Source of the DNA: Pseudomonas sp. MWU16-30317 | Lineage (GTDB): Bacteria; Pseudomonadota; Gammaproteobacteria; Pseudomonadales; Pseudomonadaceae | Direction of reading: 5' to 3' | Assembly (NCBI RefSeq): GCF_020515695.1 | Contig: NZ_JAIWJA010000007.1 | Coordinates: 124,001 to 188,000, forward strand | Length of the DNA: 64,000 bases | Shown: positions 1 to 14,066 of the stretch, piece by piece | Layout of the letters: each line of letters starts with the position of its first letter | Position numbering within the stretch: the first letter of the stretch is position 1 | Program-made: the position numbers and the translations under genes | The notes under the pieces: model-generated | What the model saw: only the letters and a program-made list of their open reading frames with translations | The model's database searches: none | What the model was told of the DNA's origin: nothing

Positions 1-29
1 ACCTTGGGCGCAGACACACGGCTGGCGGG

Positions 30-49
30 GCTCCCGGCGTTGCGGGAGC
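30..49. terminator. Hairpin downstream of the KAS III gene
   Basis: A perfect 7-bp inverted repeat (gctcccg / cgggagc, loop of 6) lies just after the stop codon of the minus-strand ketoacyl synthase gene. There is no T-tract on the minus side, so it may be an mRNA-stabilising hairpin or part of a repeat rather than a true intrinsic terminator. Confidence 0.4.
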
Positions 50-58
50 GAGCGTGGC

Positions 59-988
59 TCAAGGCCGATAGATGATCGCCGAGCCCCACGACAGACCGAC
101 ACCGAAGCCGCTCAGGGCCACGCGCTTCCAGCTGGAGTCAAGCACGTGCTTTTCCAGCAGCAGCGGTACGCTGGAGGACACCGTGTTGCCGGTTTCGAGC
201 ATGTCCTTGACGAACTTCTCCGGCGGCGCAGCTTCGAACCGGCGAGCCACGGCGTCGACGATCGCGGCGCTGCCCTGGTGGATACAGAAGGCGTCGATAT
301 CGTCAGCACTGAAACCCGACTCATCGAGCAATTCGTGCAAATGCGCCGGCACTTTGAGCAGGGCGAAGTTGAACACCTGACGACCGTTCATGAAGAACAC
401 GCCATCGCTGACCTTCAGGTGCGGCGCGCCGGAGCCGTCGGTGCCGAATTTGGCCTTGCCCAACTGCCAGGGAGCATCTTCGCCCATCCAGGTGGCCGTA
501 GCGGCATCGCCGAACAGCATGGTGGTATTGCGGTCTTCAGGGTCGACGATTTTCGAATACGGGTCGGCGGTGATCAGCAGGCCGTTCTTCAGGCCTGCGG
601 CCTCCATGAAGCCTTTCATCGCGTAGAGGCCGTAGACATAACCCGAGCAGCCCAGGGAGATGTCGAACGCGGCGACGTGGGTCGGCAAGCCAAGCTTGTC
701 CTGGACGATCGCGGCCGTGTGCGGCAGGCCTTCTTCGTCGCCGTTCTGAGTGACGACGATCAGCGCGTCGATGGACTCGCGCTTGAGTTGCGGGTTGTTC
801 GCGAACAGGGCGTTGACGGCCTCGACGCACAGGTCGGAGGTTTCTTGCGTGGCGTCCTTGCGTGGCAGGAACGCCGAACCGATCTTGCCCAGGATGAAGT
901 CTTCGTCCTTGGCAAATTTGGCACCCTGCGCGTAGTTATCGACGCCGGCCTTCGGCACGTAACTCGCTATGCTTTTTATGCCAATCAT
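59..988 (-). CDS. 3-oxoacyl-ACP synthase III (FabH-like), flagellin-glycan locus
   Basis: This 309-residue thiolase-fold protein has the full FabH catalytic triad: Cys114 in DISLGCSGY, His237 in CIHQGS and Asn268 in ETGNTVSSS. It should condense an acyl-CoA with malonyl-ACP or malonyl-CoA. Homologues of this type sit between the flagellin glycosyltransferase genes and fliC in other pseudomonads. There they are thought to supply an acyl group for an N-acylated amino sugar of the flagellin glycan, not housekeeping fatty acids. It lies 310 bp from the aminotransferase gene and probably has its own promoter. The substrate cannot be read from the sequence. The family call is secure; the role is inferred from context. 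Confidence 0.88.
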   Translation of the reverse strand: MIGIKSIASYVPKAGVDNYAQGAKFAKDEDFILGKIGSAFLPRKDATQETSDLCVEAVNALFANNPQLKRESIDALIVVTQNGDEEGLPHTAAIVQDKLGLPTHVAAFDISLGCSGYVYGLYAMKGFMEAAGLKNGLLITADPYSKIVDPEDRNTTMLFGDAATATWMGEDAPWQLGKAKFGTDGSGAPHLKVSDGVFFMNGRQVFNFALLKVPAHLHELLDESGFSADDIDAFCIHQGSAAIVDAVARRFEAAPPEKFVKDMLETGNTVSSSVPLLLEKHVLDSSWKRVALSGFGVGLSWGSAIIYRP

Positions 989-1021
989 TCTGGCTTCCCA
1001 ATAATAAACCGCTGAATATCA

Positions 1022-1042
1022 CCCCTCGGATGGATCGAGGGG
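1022..1042. terminator. Stem-loop after the fdtB-like gene
   Basis: A 7-bp inverted repeat (cccctcg / cgagggg) with a 7-nt loop lies in the gap between the aminotransferase (ending 1299) and the ketoacyl synthase (starting 988). It has no clear T-tract. It could attenuate read-through from the sugar operon into the ketoacyl synthase gene. Confidence 0.3.
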
Positions 1043-1168
1043 CCGACAGATACCGGCGCCGTGCGGCTCACAAGGGGCAGCAACCGACGGTGCCAAGGCG
1101 CGAAGGGTCGGCCATTCGGCCACGCAGCTACTTCAACGCCCACAAAAACATGACAATGGGATGCACTT

Positions 1169-1217
1169 CGTGACCCATAGGTCACGCCAATATAACGTCT
1201 GTGTCGTATTTTGTGAC
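1169..1217 (-). promoter_or_regulatory. Possible promoter with an 18-bp dyad upstream of the KAS III gene
   Basis: The 310-bp gap 989-1298 holds no gene. On the minus strand it has a -10-like TATATT (plus 1189-1194) about 17 bp downstream of a weak -35-like GTCACA (1212-1217). Just past the predicted start is a perfect palindrome, CGTGACC-CATA-GGTCACG (1169-1186). This arrangement fits a promoter with an operator overlapping the transcript start, but no named regulator is recognised. The promoter call rests on eye inspection only. Confidence 0.3.
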
Positions 1218-1298
1218 ATTTTGCACGAAGGTTTAATGCACGAGGAGCAATTGCAGGCGGATGCCACGGCGCGGCAAGGCGAAGCCCACGAGGGGCCC

Positions 1299-2426
1299 CT
1301 ATCGATCGTTCATGAAGCGATTCAGAGTATCGATCAGTCGCGCCTGCGCCGCGTCGCCCAGCGTGTGGTACAGCGGAATCGACAGAATCTGCTGGTTCTG
1401 CGCGGCCTCTTGCGCCCGCGCCGGTATCTTCAATTGGCGGTATGGCGGGTGCTCGGCAATGGTCAGCGGGTAGTGAATGTTGGTCTGGATGCCGTGGCCG
1501 GTCAGGTATTCCTTCAGAGCATCACGGTAGCGGCAAGTGACCACGAACAGATGCCAGACATGGCCCTCACGGTCCGTGGCCTTGGGCACGTTGATCAGCG
1601 GATTGCGGATCTGCGCGCTGAAACGTTCGGCAATGACGCGACGGCGCTCGGTGTCGGCGTCCAGCCGGGCCAGCTTGACCCGCAACATAGCCGCCTGGAT
1701 TTCATCCAGACGGCTGTTCACCCCCGCGTACTCATGCTGGTATTTGATCCGCGAGCCGTAGTTGCCCAACGCCCGCACCAGCGTCGCCAGTGCCGCGTCG
1801 CCGCACACCACAGCCCCTGCGTCGCCCAAGGCACCGAGGTTCTTGCCCGGATAGAAACTGAACGCCCCGGCGTCACCCCAACTGCCCGCCTTGCGCCCCT
1901 GCAAACTGGCACCGTGAGCCTGGGCGCAATCTTCCAGCACCAACAGGCCATGCTGACGGGCCAGCGCCATTATCTCGGGCATCGGCGCCAGTTGTCCGTA
2001 CAGATGCACCGGCACAATCAAGCGGGTCTTGCCGGTAATGGCCGCCGCCACTGCACCGACGTCCAGGTTGAAAGTGGCCAGATCGGTATCCACCAGTACC
2101 GGCGTCAGGCCGTTTTCGGCGATGGCGGCAATGGTGGCGATAAAGGTGTTGTGCTGCACGATCACCTCATCACCGTCGCGCAGCCTGCCCTGCTCTTTCC
2201 AGGCACGAATCACCAGCGTCAGGGCATCGAGACCGTTGGCGACCCCCACTGCGTGGCTCACGCCGCAATAACCGGAAAAGTCGGCCTCGAAGCCAGCCAG
2301 TTCCTCGCCCATCAAGTACCAACCCGAATCGATGACCCGCGCACAGGCCGCCTTCAACTCATCCGCGTATTCGTGATTGATGGCCTGCAGGTCAAGGAAG
2401 GGAATCGTCGTTGCCGTTGTCGTCAC
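1299..2426 (-). CDS. fdtB: FdtB/QdtB-type dTDP-3-oxo-sugar aminotransferase
   Basis: This 375-residue PLP-dependent sugar aminotransferase belongs to the DegT/DnrJ/EryC1/StrS family. The Schiff-base lysine is Lys195 in [12 protein letters not shown], and Asp166 in [10 protein letters not shown] contacts the pyridine nitrogen. Its start overlaps the stop of the FdtA-like gene by 4 bp. That pairing is the usual signature of dTDP-3-amino-3,6-dideoxyhexose (Fuc3N or Qui3N) synthesis, where FdtA/QdtA makes the 3-oxo sugar and this enzyme aminates C3 with glutamate. Whether the product is galacto or gluco cannot be told by eye. The dTDP-glucose supply genes rmlA and rmlB are not in the window. Confidence 0.85.
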   Translation of the reverse strand: MTTTATTIPFLDLQAINHEYADELKAACARVIDSGWYLMGEELAGFEADFSGYCGVSHAVGVANGLDALTLVIRAWKEQGRLRDGDEVIVQHNTFIATIAAIAENGLTPVLVDTDLATFNLDVGAVAAAITGKTRLIVPVHLYGQLAPMPEIMALARQHGLLVLEDCAQAHGASLQGRKAGSWGDAGAFSFYPGKNLGALGDAGAVVCGDAALATLVRALGNYGSRIKYQHEYAGVNSRLDEIQAAMLRVKLARLDADTERRRVIAERFSAQIRNPLINVPKATDREGHVWHLFVVTCRYRDALKEYLTGHGIQTNIHYPLTIAEHPPYRQLKIPARAQEAAQNQQILSIPLYHTLGDAAQARLIDTLNRFMNDR

Positions 2427-2821
2427 AGGTTCACCATGCTTTGGAACGTTGCATAATCGCGCACATAGTCGGCTTCGTCATAGAGGCTATCGGCGAGCAC
2501 CATCAGCACACAATCGGGGGAAAAGTCATACATCACTCGCCACAGGAATGACTCGATCAACAAGCCTTGGCAAGGGTTATCAAGACGGAAGTCGATTTTC
2601 TCCTTGCCGTCATCGAGCAGGAAACGGCACGAGCCGCGCACCGCGACCGCGACCTGTTTCAAGGACTTGTGCGCATGATGGCCGCGCTCGACCCCTTCCC
2701 CCGTTTCGAACATGTAGTACACACGCTTGACCTGAAAAGGAATGTTCTTGCCTTCTTCCAGAGCGATCAACGAGCCGCGGTCGTCACCGTGGGTCTGCAA
2801 CTGCAAAAACTGAATATTCAT
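2423..2821 (-). CDS. fdtA: FdtA/QdtA-type TDP-4-oxo-6-deoxyhexose 3,4-ketoisomerase
   Basis: This 132-residue single-domain cupin of the WxcM-like sugar ketoisomerase family carries the histidine motif RGHHAHK (His48, His49, His51) used for proton transfer between C3 and C4. It converts dTDP-4-oxo-6-deoxyglucose to the 3-oxo isomer for the neighbouring aminotransferase. It overlaps both neighbours by 4 bp (GT61 gene upstream, aminotransferase downstream), so the three are translationally coupled. FdtA and QdtA differ in product stereochemistry and the sequence alone does not settle which this is. No FdtC/QdtC-type N-acetyltransferase follows. Confidence 0.87.
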   Translation of the reverse strand: MNIQFLQLQTHGDDRGSLIALEEGKNIPFQVKRVYYMFETGEGVERGHHAHKSLKQVAVAVRGSCRFLLDDGKEKIDFRLDNPCQGLLIESFLWRVMYDFSPDCVLMVLADSLYDEADYVRDYATFQSMVNL

Positions 2822-4380
2822 CGAGAGTGTCCAGGACGGGAATCGACTTCACCGATTGTCAGCCATCGCACCACGGCCTCGGCATCGATCGAATAGCCTT
2901 TGTAGTAAAGCTCGCGAGAAGCCACCGTATTCGCCTGATAGCGGATGTAGTTCATGTCGACCCCGACAATGTCAGCCAGGTTGGAATAGCACGACAGCGC
3001 GCCGATCTCTTCAGCCATCCAGCACAGCGCCCTGGCGCCTGGCGAGGCAAAGATGATATTGGTCCACGCCGCGCCCGTTGGCCCGACGATGATATCGGCG
3101 TTGGCCATGATTGCCACTTGATGGTGGATATCCTGCTCTTCCATGTAGACGCACTCGAACCCCAGTGGCTCGAGACATGCCAGGATTTCAGCCTGGTTGT
3201 AAGGCCGCAGAAACCCCTTGCGCCCCAGAAACACTCGTTTGGGCAGCGCCGTCCGGTCAATCTCGGCCGCCAGCGACAAGCCTTTTTCACGCAAGAAGCC
3301 GATGGATTCAGGCCGGGAAAAATTGTAGTTGGGCTGGCAATGCGCCGAGCCTTTGTAATTGAAGATGCCGTTATTCGGCGCACTGATCATCAACAGGTCC
3401 CCGACGCAGTACGAAGCGACGCTCTTGAGCAGCACTAACGGACGGGTAATGCCCATGGCGTCCAACATGGCCTTGATCGCGGGAATGCTCTGGCTATGTT
3501 CGGAAATCAACAGCGGATAAGCGTCATATTCGCCGGGCAGCTCGCGCACGAATTGTAGCTGGCTGAGGATCTCCAGCACCCAATGGTAGTAGTTGGTCTC
3601 GGTACCGCCGCTTACCAGCACCCCGCGCTCCAGGTACTCCGGGGCCGTCCCCACTCGCGCCAAGGCGAAAGCGTCGCCATGGAAGACCAGATGCCCGGTG
3701 CTGTAGTCGGCGCTGTCGATGATCGCGGTGGTGACGCGCTCATTGATCAGGCGTCCCGCAGGGAGGATGACCGTGCGCGAAATAGAACGGACCTGCCCAT
3801 CGGCAAAACGATACAACGCCACTTCAGGCACGGTGATGGCGGTGGCCGGCACTTCTCGCCCGACGTCATGTGGCCCCTGCACGCTGCCCGCCTGGGCCTT
3901 GCGAAACACATGGACCTTGTTCGCCTCGGCCTCATCGAGCCATTGCAGGGCAAAGCGTTTGACGTCGCTGTTTGCAGCAAACATATGCGTGTACAGCAGA
4001 TCGGAGACCCACCCCGGACGTCGACACAGCAACACGTAGCCAAACTGCTCGAGACGCGAGCGCAGGCGCTGGAATAAACCTGGCTTGGTCTGGTGATGAA
4101 AGAAAACGCTGACTTTATCTGCGCTGATCGCCAGTTCATTGACCAGTTGCGGATAAATCTCCTGGTAGTAATCGCTGGCGATGATGATCTGATCAAACAC
4201 CAGCTCGCTCAGGCGTGCAGGCGCGTAAATGACTTTACCGAACAGCGCCTGCCCCTGTTTTTCACGGTTGTTATCCACAAACCCGATCACGTCGAGGCTG
4301 CCACGGCTGTTGCGATAGAAATTGACCCCGCCGGCGCCGGTGCCAAAGATCAACGTTCGGTTTTTTTTATTTGCCATCAC
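2818..4380 (-). CDS. GT61 (DUF563) glycosyltransferase with N-terminal Rossmann-like domain
   Basis: This 520-residue protein has two parts. Residues about 6-90 resemble a nucleotide- or CoA-binding Rossmann segment (IFGTGAGGVNFYRN, then GFVDNN, then IIIASDYY), often found at the front of surface-sugar enzymes. Residues about 240-500 carry the GT61 signature: SGGTETNYYHWVLEIL, RVFLGRKG and VGPTGAAWTNIIF. It has no signal peptide or membrane segment, so it should act in the cytoplasm, as flagellin glycosyltransferases do. It lies between the PhyH-like gene (6-bp gap) and the FdtA gene (4-bp overlap), suggesting it transfers the 3-amino sugar. That acceptor and donor assignment is inference. 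Confidence 0.78.
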   Translation of the reverse strand: MMANKKNRTLIFGTGAGGVNFYRNSRGSLDVIGFVDNNREKQGQALFGKVIYAPARLSELVFDQIIIASDYYQEIYPQLVNELAISADKVSVFFHHQTKPGLFQRLRSRLEQFGYVLLCRRPGWVSDLLYTHMFAANSDVKRFALQWLDEAEANKVHVFRKAQAGSVQGPHDVGREVPATAITVPEVALYRFADGQVRSISRTVILPAGRLINERVTTAIIDSADYSTGHLVFHGDAFALARVGTAPEYLERGVLVSGGTETNYYHWVLEILSQLQFVRELPGEYDAYPLLISEHSQSIPAIKAMLDAMGITRPLVLLKSVASYCVGDLLMISAPNNGIFNYKGSAHCQPNYNFSRPESIGFLREKGLSLAAEIDRTALPKRVFLGRKGFLRPYNQAEILACLEPLGFECVYMEEQDIHHQVAIMANADIIVGPTGAAWTNIIFASPGARALCWMAEEIGALSCYSNLADIVGVDMNYIRYQANTVASRELYYKGYSIDAEAVVRWLTIGEVDSRPGHSR

Positions 4381-4386
4381 GCGCGC

Positions 4387-5316
4387 TCAACCCTTGTTGA
4401 TAATGTTGCCACGGATCTGCGCCACGCCTTTTTCATCCAGGTCGCGTCGTGTGCGGATCGGTGTCAGCTCGCCCTTGATCAGGCAATTGATGTCATCAAT
4501 AGCGGTCCTTTTGCTATTCCCGTTGGACTTGCCCAGCAAGTAGCGCAGCGACAGGCGAAACCGTTCCGACTCATGGGCCACCGGCCGAGTACCGTGCAGG
4601 ACGCAATTGTGCCAAAGCCCGACATAGCCGGGGCCGCCAATCAGCTTCTGGTCGCGGCATTGCAAGCTGTTGCCCTGCTCATCGCTGTACAGCCAGCGGT
4701 CGCCTTCCAGGTGTTGCAGCCGATGGGGGAACAGCGTGGCGCCTAGCCGGTGACTGCCGGGCATCAGGTGCAGAGGCGAATCATGTTCGGTGACGTCATG
4801 CAGATAGACATACAGCGTCATGAAGGTGGAAGGGTCCAGTTCCACTCGCCCTTGGGGCCAATCGATGATGTCCTGGTGGAAGTCGATGCCGCGAAAATAA
4901 GTGATGTCACGCATGGGCTTCTTGATATAAGGGCCCAGATTGGCCACGTTGACGTCACGGATTTTCTCCCGTATCCAGTCCGGCAGCCAGGCATCGGGTA
5001 CCCCGCACACGGCTTTCTTGACCACGACTTCGTAGTCATCGCCCAGCAGTTCATCGAGTACGGCGCTCAGGCGTGGATCCTGCTCGATGAATTGCAGCTG
5101 CGACTCGAACTGATTGAGGAAGTTGAACGTCCTGGTAGGGTTGGCGTTGAAATGGTTTTCTTGCGCCAGGTACTCGGCCTCGTCCATGAACAGGCTGGCG
5201 TCGAAAACCCGGGCCTTGATCATTGCCTGGTAAAGGGCCTGGGTGCGAGGCACGTCGAGGATTTCCCCGAACACGTGTGCGCCCTGCTCCATCAGGTTGT
5301 CGACGCAGGTTTGCAT
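4387..5316 (-). CDS. Phytanoyl-CoA dioxygenase (PhyH) family protein
   Basis: This 309-residue Fe(II)/2-oxoglutarate oxygenase-like protein has the HxD iron ligands in DFHQDIIDW (His147, Asp149), the distal His in CVLHGTRP (about residue 241) and an Arg a few residues later (ERFRLSLRYLL) that should bind 2-oxoglutarate. MPGSHR is also typical. It is therefore likely to be catalytically intact. It sits inside the flagellin-glycan operon between pseH and the GT61 gene, so it probably hydroxylates or oxidises a sugar or acyl substituent of the glycan. The substrate is unknown and that role is inferred from position. Confidence 0.8.
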   Translation of the reverse strand: MQTCVDNLMEQGAHVFGEILDVPRTQALYQAMIKARVFDASLFMDEAEYLAQENHFNANPTRTFNFLNQFESQLQFIEQDPRLSAVLDELLGDDYEVVVKKAVCGVPDAWLPDWIREKIRDVNVANLGPYIKKPMRDITYFRGIDFHQDIIDWPQGRVELDPSTFMTLYVYLHDVTEHDSPLHLMPGSHRLGATLFPHRLQHLEGDRWLYSDEQGNSLQCRDQKLIGGPGYVGLWHNCVLHGTRPVAHESERFRLSLRYLLGKSNGNSKRTAIDDINCLIKGELTPIRTRRDLDEKGVAQIRGNIINKG

Positions 5317-5448
5317 GCTCTCTATCGCCTACCGTTGCTGTTGATCTCGGTTATCTTATCGGCTTGCCAGGCGCGACATTGATAGCCACCGTGAAAATTT
5401 CCCGAGTGCAGGCGCGGGGTCGGCGAATCGCCGGAAACCGCAGTCGAC

Positions 5449-6009
5449 TCATGCCGACCTCTTGCCTTGCAAACGGTGAATCAGAGGCTCGAGCGACGGC
5501 CGCCTGGCTTGCCACTCATCCCGAGTGATACCCAGCATCACGACGTCAAGGCGCTTGCCGTCCTTGAGGATATTCTGGCGGCGGACCCCCTCCCGTACAA
5601 AGCCGAACTTCTCATGCATGCCGATGACCGCCGTATTGCTGTGCAGCACTTCGCAATTGAGTTTTTCGAGGCCCGCGCCATCGAAAGCATGATCGAGCAG
5701 CCAGAATTCCACGAGGCTGCCAAAGCCCTTGCCCTGCACCTGCGGGTCCAGGTAGAACGCCCAGTCGGCGGTCTTTTGCGTGGCACTGATAGCGTTCAGC
5801 GAGACGATGCCGATGGGCTGCTCGTCGAGCATGACCACAAACACCGACTGGCGCGCGTTGCCCCTCAATGAGTCGAGCCAGGCCTGATGTTCGACCTCGC
5901 CGATTTCATGGGAGGTGTACATGTACCTGCGCACGTCCGGCTGATTCCTCAACTGCCGCACACGCGCCTGAACGTCGGCGTCAGCGTCCAGCAAGGGTAA
6001 AAACTGCAT
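5449..6009 (-). CDS. pseH: PseH, UDP-4-amino-sugar N-acetyltransferase
   Basis: This 186-residue GNAT acetyltransferase has the acetyl-CoA pyrophosphate loop QGKGFGS near residue 95 and the common GNAT C-terminal segment HEKFGFVREG. In pseudaminic acid synthesis it acetylates the C4 amine made by PseC, using acetyl-CoA, before PseG removes UDP. It is 28 bp downstream of pseI in the same operon. Its presence completes the six-enzyme pathway in this window. It could also acetylate the 3-amino sugar of the neighbouring module, but nothing in the sequence shows that. Confidence 0.87.
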   Translation of the reverse strand: MQFLPLLDADADVQARVRQLRNQPDVRRYMYTSHEIGEVEHQAWLDSLRGNARQSVFVVMLDEQPIGIVSLNAISATQKTADWAFYLDPQVQGKGFGSLVEFWLLDHAFDGAGLEKLNCEVLHSNTAVIGMHEKFGFVREGVRRQNILKDGKRLDVVMLGITRDEWQARRPSLEPLIHRLQGKRSA

Positions 6010-6037
6010 GGGCTATCTCCCTGTATGGATGAGGCGG

Positions 6038-7090
6038 TCAGTCCACCATCGGCCAATCCAGCGCCGTACCGCGCTTGAGCGAATGGCGGGCGCGACGCCC
6101 CATCAGGCTGTCGAAGTGCTTGGGCGGCAGGCCAAGGCCCGGTCGAATGGCCCGCAGATTGTCGGCACTGAACGCCTCGCCAGCGGCCATATCGCGCACC
6201 ACATAGAGCGAACGGCGGTAAACCAGAGACTTCTGCTCGGCAGTCGTCGGGCCGTAATGCACCCGGCCCAACGCCTGCCACGCGCGCTCGGTTTCGACCA
6301 CCAGGCTGTGCATTTCGGCCGGTTCCAGCGAGAAGCTGGCATCGACGCCGCCGGCTGCTCGGCTCAGGGTGAAGTGTTTTTCTACCACCGTCGCGCCCAA
6401 CGCTACCGCAGCAACGGCCGCGCCCACGCCCATGGTGTGATCCGACAATCCGACCTCGCACCCAAACAGCTCGCGCAGATGGGGAATCGTGCGCAAGTGG
6501 GTATTGAGTGGCTGAGCCGGATAGGTGCTGGTGCACTTGAGCAGCAACAGATCACGACAGCCCGCTGCCCGCGCCGCACGCACGCTTTCATCCAGCTCGG
6601 CAACGCTGGCCATGCCGGTGGAGATGATCATCGGCTTGCCGGTCGCGGCCACCCTCCGGATCAGTGGCAAGTCGGTATTCTCGAAGCTGGCGATCTTGTA
6701 GGCAGGCACCTCGAGGCTTTCGAGGAAATCCACGGCGGTTTCATCGAACGGCGAGGAAAACGCCAACATGCCGTGGGACTTCGCGCGCGCGAAGATCGGC
6801 CCGTGCCATTCCCACGGGGTATGCGCCTGCTGGTACAGCGCGTACAGCGAGGTATCCGCCCACAGGCTGTCCGGGTCGCTGATGCGAAACTCACCTTCGT
6901 CCATGTCCAGGGTCATGGTATCGGCGGTGTAGGTCTGCAATTTGAGCGCATGGGCGCCCGCATGCGCGGCGGCATCGACAATCGCCAGCGCGGTGTCCAG
7001 CGACTGGTTATGGTTGCCGCTCATTTCGGCGATGATAAAAGGCGCTGACGCCAGGCCGATATCGCGCGAGCCGATCTTGAAACTGGTCAT
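6038..7090 (-). CDS. pseI: PseI, pseudaminic acid synthase
   Basis: This 350-residue protein is of the NeuB family. The N-terminal TIM barrel begins near residue 8 with the conserved FIIAEMSGNHNQSLD and binds phosphoenolpyruvate and the 6-deoxy-diacetamido-altrose substrate. The C-terminal antifreeze-like (SAF) domain covers about 285-350 (RRSLYVVRDMAAGE to the end). It condenses PEP with the PseG product to form pseudaminic acid. Flanking pseG and pseH separate it from sialic or legionaminic acid synthases. Confidence 0.94.
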   Translation of the reverse strand: MTSFKIGSRDIGLASAPFIIAEMSGNHNQSLDTALAIVDAAAHAGAHALKLQTYTADTMTLDMDEGEFRISDPDSLWADTSLYALYQQAHTPWEWHGPIFARAKSHGMLAFSSPFDETAVDFLESLEVPAYKIASFENTDLPLIRRVAATGKPMIISTGMASVAELDESVRAARAAGCRDLLLLKCTSTYPAQPLNTHLRTIPHLRELFGCEVGLSDHTMGVGAAVAAVALGATVVEKHFTLSRAAGGVDASFSLEPAEMHSLVVETERAWQALGRVHYGPTTAEQKSLVYRRSLYVVRDMAAGEAFSADNLRAIRPGLGLPPKHFDSLMGRRARHSLKRGTALDWPMVD

Positions 7091-7158
7091 GGCCGCTCCT
7101 TGAATACACAGGTTTTAACTATAAGCCTTGAGGGTAAATGGTTACCCGACCGAGGCGT

Positions 7159-8244
7159 TCAACTGCCAGGCAGCCCGCCCAAGGCGGCGGCGACCCGCCT
7201 TGCGCCTCGACCGTCGACCAGTTGCCGCGAAAGCCGGGCATAGCGCTGGCGCGCTTCAACGTTAGCCAGCAGTTCTCCAATCGCCTCGGCCAATGCCGCT
7301 ACCGACACCTGCGCGCAGGGCCCCAGATAACGATGCACGCCGGCCGCGGCAAGCGCTTGGGCGTTGTCTTGCTGATTGGCGGCGACGGCCATGCACAGGG
7401 TCGGCAAGCCCAGCGCGGCGCGCTCCCAAGTGGTCCCGCCCGCCGCACCGATGAACAGATCGGCAGCGGCCATCAACTGGCCGAAATCGGCGCTGTAGGC
7501 CAGCAACTGCCACTGCGGCCGTTGCTCGACCAAGGCCTGCAACTCAGCCCAATGGGGGTTGCTCAGTCCGGCCACAAATGTCACCTGCGTCACCTGCTGC
7601 CCTGCGAGCCCCATCAACGCCTGAAGCGCCTTGAGCGTCTGGCCGGCGGCGTCCATACCGCCGAAGTTGACCACCACCCGCTCCACCACTTGGCGCACAG
7701 GCCGCGCATCACGTTCGAACTCCTCTCGCAAAAGGGCATACTCCGGCCCCAGCAACGTGCGACAGCGCCCTTCGAGCCAGGGCGCATAACGCTGCGTGCT
7801 GGCGTTGAAGTTCTGGTCCAGCAGCAGGTCGACCTCGTGCGCGCGATTGGCAAGGTCGTCGATTGCCATGATCTGCGCCGCCCACGGCCGCGCCGCCACT
7901 TCCCAGTGCCGATCGAGGCCGTAATGGTCGACCACGATCCAGTCGAAACACGTGCCCGGCGGCAGCTGCCCGGCCAGCGCGGCGATGTCCGGCTGCCAAG
8001 GCAGCAAGGCTTCGATGTTCGCCGCGTTTCGCGCTTGAGCTCCATCGTCAGGCGCCTCCACCGCCAACCGGTAAACCGGCCAGCCCTGCGCGGCGATCTG
8101 CGCGCTCAGGTCACCGGCCAGGCGGCGGCAGGCAAAGCTCACCTGCGCGCCCAAGCCTTGCAGGGCCTTGGCCAGTGTCAGGCAGCGCGCCACATGGCCA
8201 CTGCCGATGAGCGTCGAGGCGTCGACCCGCATCAACACGTTCAC
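7159..8244 (-). CDS. pseG: PseG, UDP-diacetamido-trideoxy-altrose hydrolase
   Basis: This 361-residue nucleotide-sugar hydrolase of the MurG-like GT-B fold removes UDP before PseI acts. Visible motifs are IGSGHVARCLTLA at the N-terminus, VVVNFGGMDAAG in the middle and IGAAGGTTWERAALG, the UDP-binding region. I chose the GTG at 8244, which overlaps the pseF stop as GTGA and gives the family N-terminus NVLMRVDAS. A longer reading frame to 8646 would run deep into pseF and is not real. An ATG at 8232 is the alternative start. Confidence 0.9.
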   Translation of the reverse strand: MNVLMRVDASTLIGSGHVARCLTLAKALQGLGAQVSFACRRLAGDLSAQIAAQGWPVYRLAVEAPDDGAQARNAANIEALLPWQPDIAALAGQLPPGTCFDWIVVDHYGLDRHWEVAARPWAAQIMAIDDLANRAHEVDLLLDQNFNASTQRYAPWLEGRCRTLLGPEYALLREEFERDARPVRQVVERVVVNFGGMDAAGQTLKALQALMGLAGQQVTQVTFVAGLSNPHWAELQALVEQRPQWQLLAYSADFGQLMAAADLFIGAAGGTTWERAALGLPTLCMAVAANQQDNAQALAAAGVHRYLGPCAQVSVAALAEAIGELLANVEARQRYARLSRQLVDGRGARRVAAALGGLPGS

Positions 8245-8947
8245 GGCTGCAGTTCGCCATTGGCCTGCAGGGCCGCGTAGAGATACTCGGCACGGGTCCA
8301 GTCTTCGACGGTATCGATATCCTGGACGAAATGCCGGGGCAAAATCAGTGGCAGGCTGAGGTCGGAGAACACCACATCGCCACGCAGCCAGGCCTCGCTG
8401 CGGCCCCAGTAGAACTGCCCGGCGTCCTGATAGGCCGGCGCCAGATCCTGCGAACGCACCTGACCAAACTCGGGGTACAACGCGGTCAACCGGCCAAGCG
8501 GATCGAGGGTCAAGGCGCGCTGCACCGGGAACGGGAAAGTGCACACCGAAAACACATAGGACGCCCGGGCATTGGCCTGCAACAGCGCCAGCCCGTCGCG
8601 CAGAAACCGGCCCTGCAACAACGGCGCGGTGGCATAGATGCAACACGCCAGATCGTGATCATGGCCGCTGTCGCGCAGTGCCCGCAGGGCGTGTTCGATG
8701 ACTGCCGAGGTACCGGTGAAATGATCGGCCAGCGCCGCCGGACGCCTGAACGGCACCTCGGCCCCCCAGGCGCGGGCAACCTCGGCGATTTCGGCGTCAT
8801 CGGTACTGACCACCACCTGGTCGAACAGGCCGCTGGCCCTTGCCGTACGAATCGAATGGGCGATCATCGGTTCGCCATTGAACAGCTTGATGTTCTTGCG
8901 CGGGATACGCTGACTACCACCGCGCGCCGGAATGATCGCCACCGTGC

Positions 8948-8951
<4 letters not shown>
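8241..8951 (-). CDS. pseF: PseF, pseudaminic acid cytidylyltransferase
   Basis: This 236-residue CMP-sugar synthetase has the N-terminal CTP-binding signature AIIPARGGSQRIPRKNIK, followed by FNGEPMIAHSI. It activates pseudaminic acid as CMP-Pse, the donor for flagellin glycosylation. It overlaps pseC by 4 bp and pseG by about 4 bp, so pseB-C-F-G are translationally coupled. Its length fits the family. Confidence 0.93.

Positions 8952-14066
<5,115 letters not shown>

Noticed and set aside
1161-2456. 431-codon open frame on the plus strand
   Set aside because: It is antisense to the FdtB-type aminotransferase, which has clear family motifs on the minus strand, and its own product has no motif.
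8245-8646. N-terminal extension of PseG
   Set aside because: The extension lies wholly inside pseF in another frame; the GTG at 8244 overlapping the pseF stop matches the family start.
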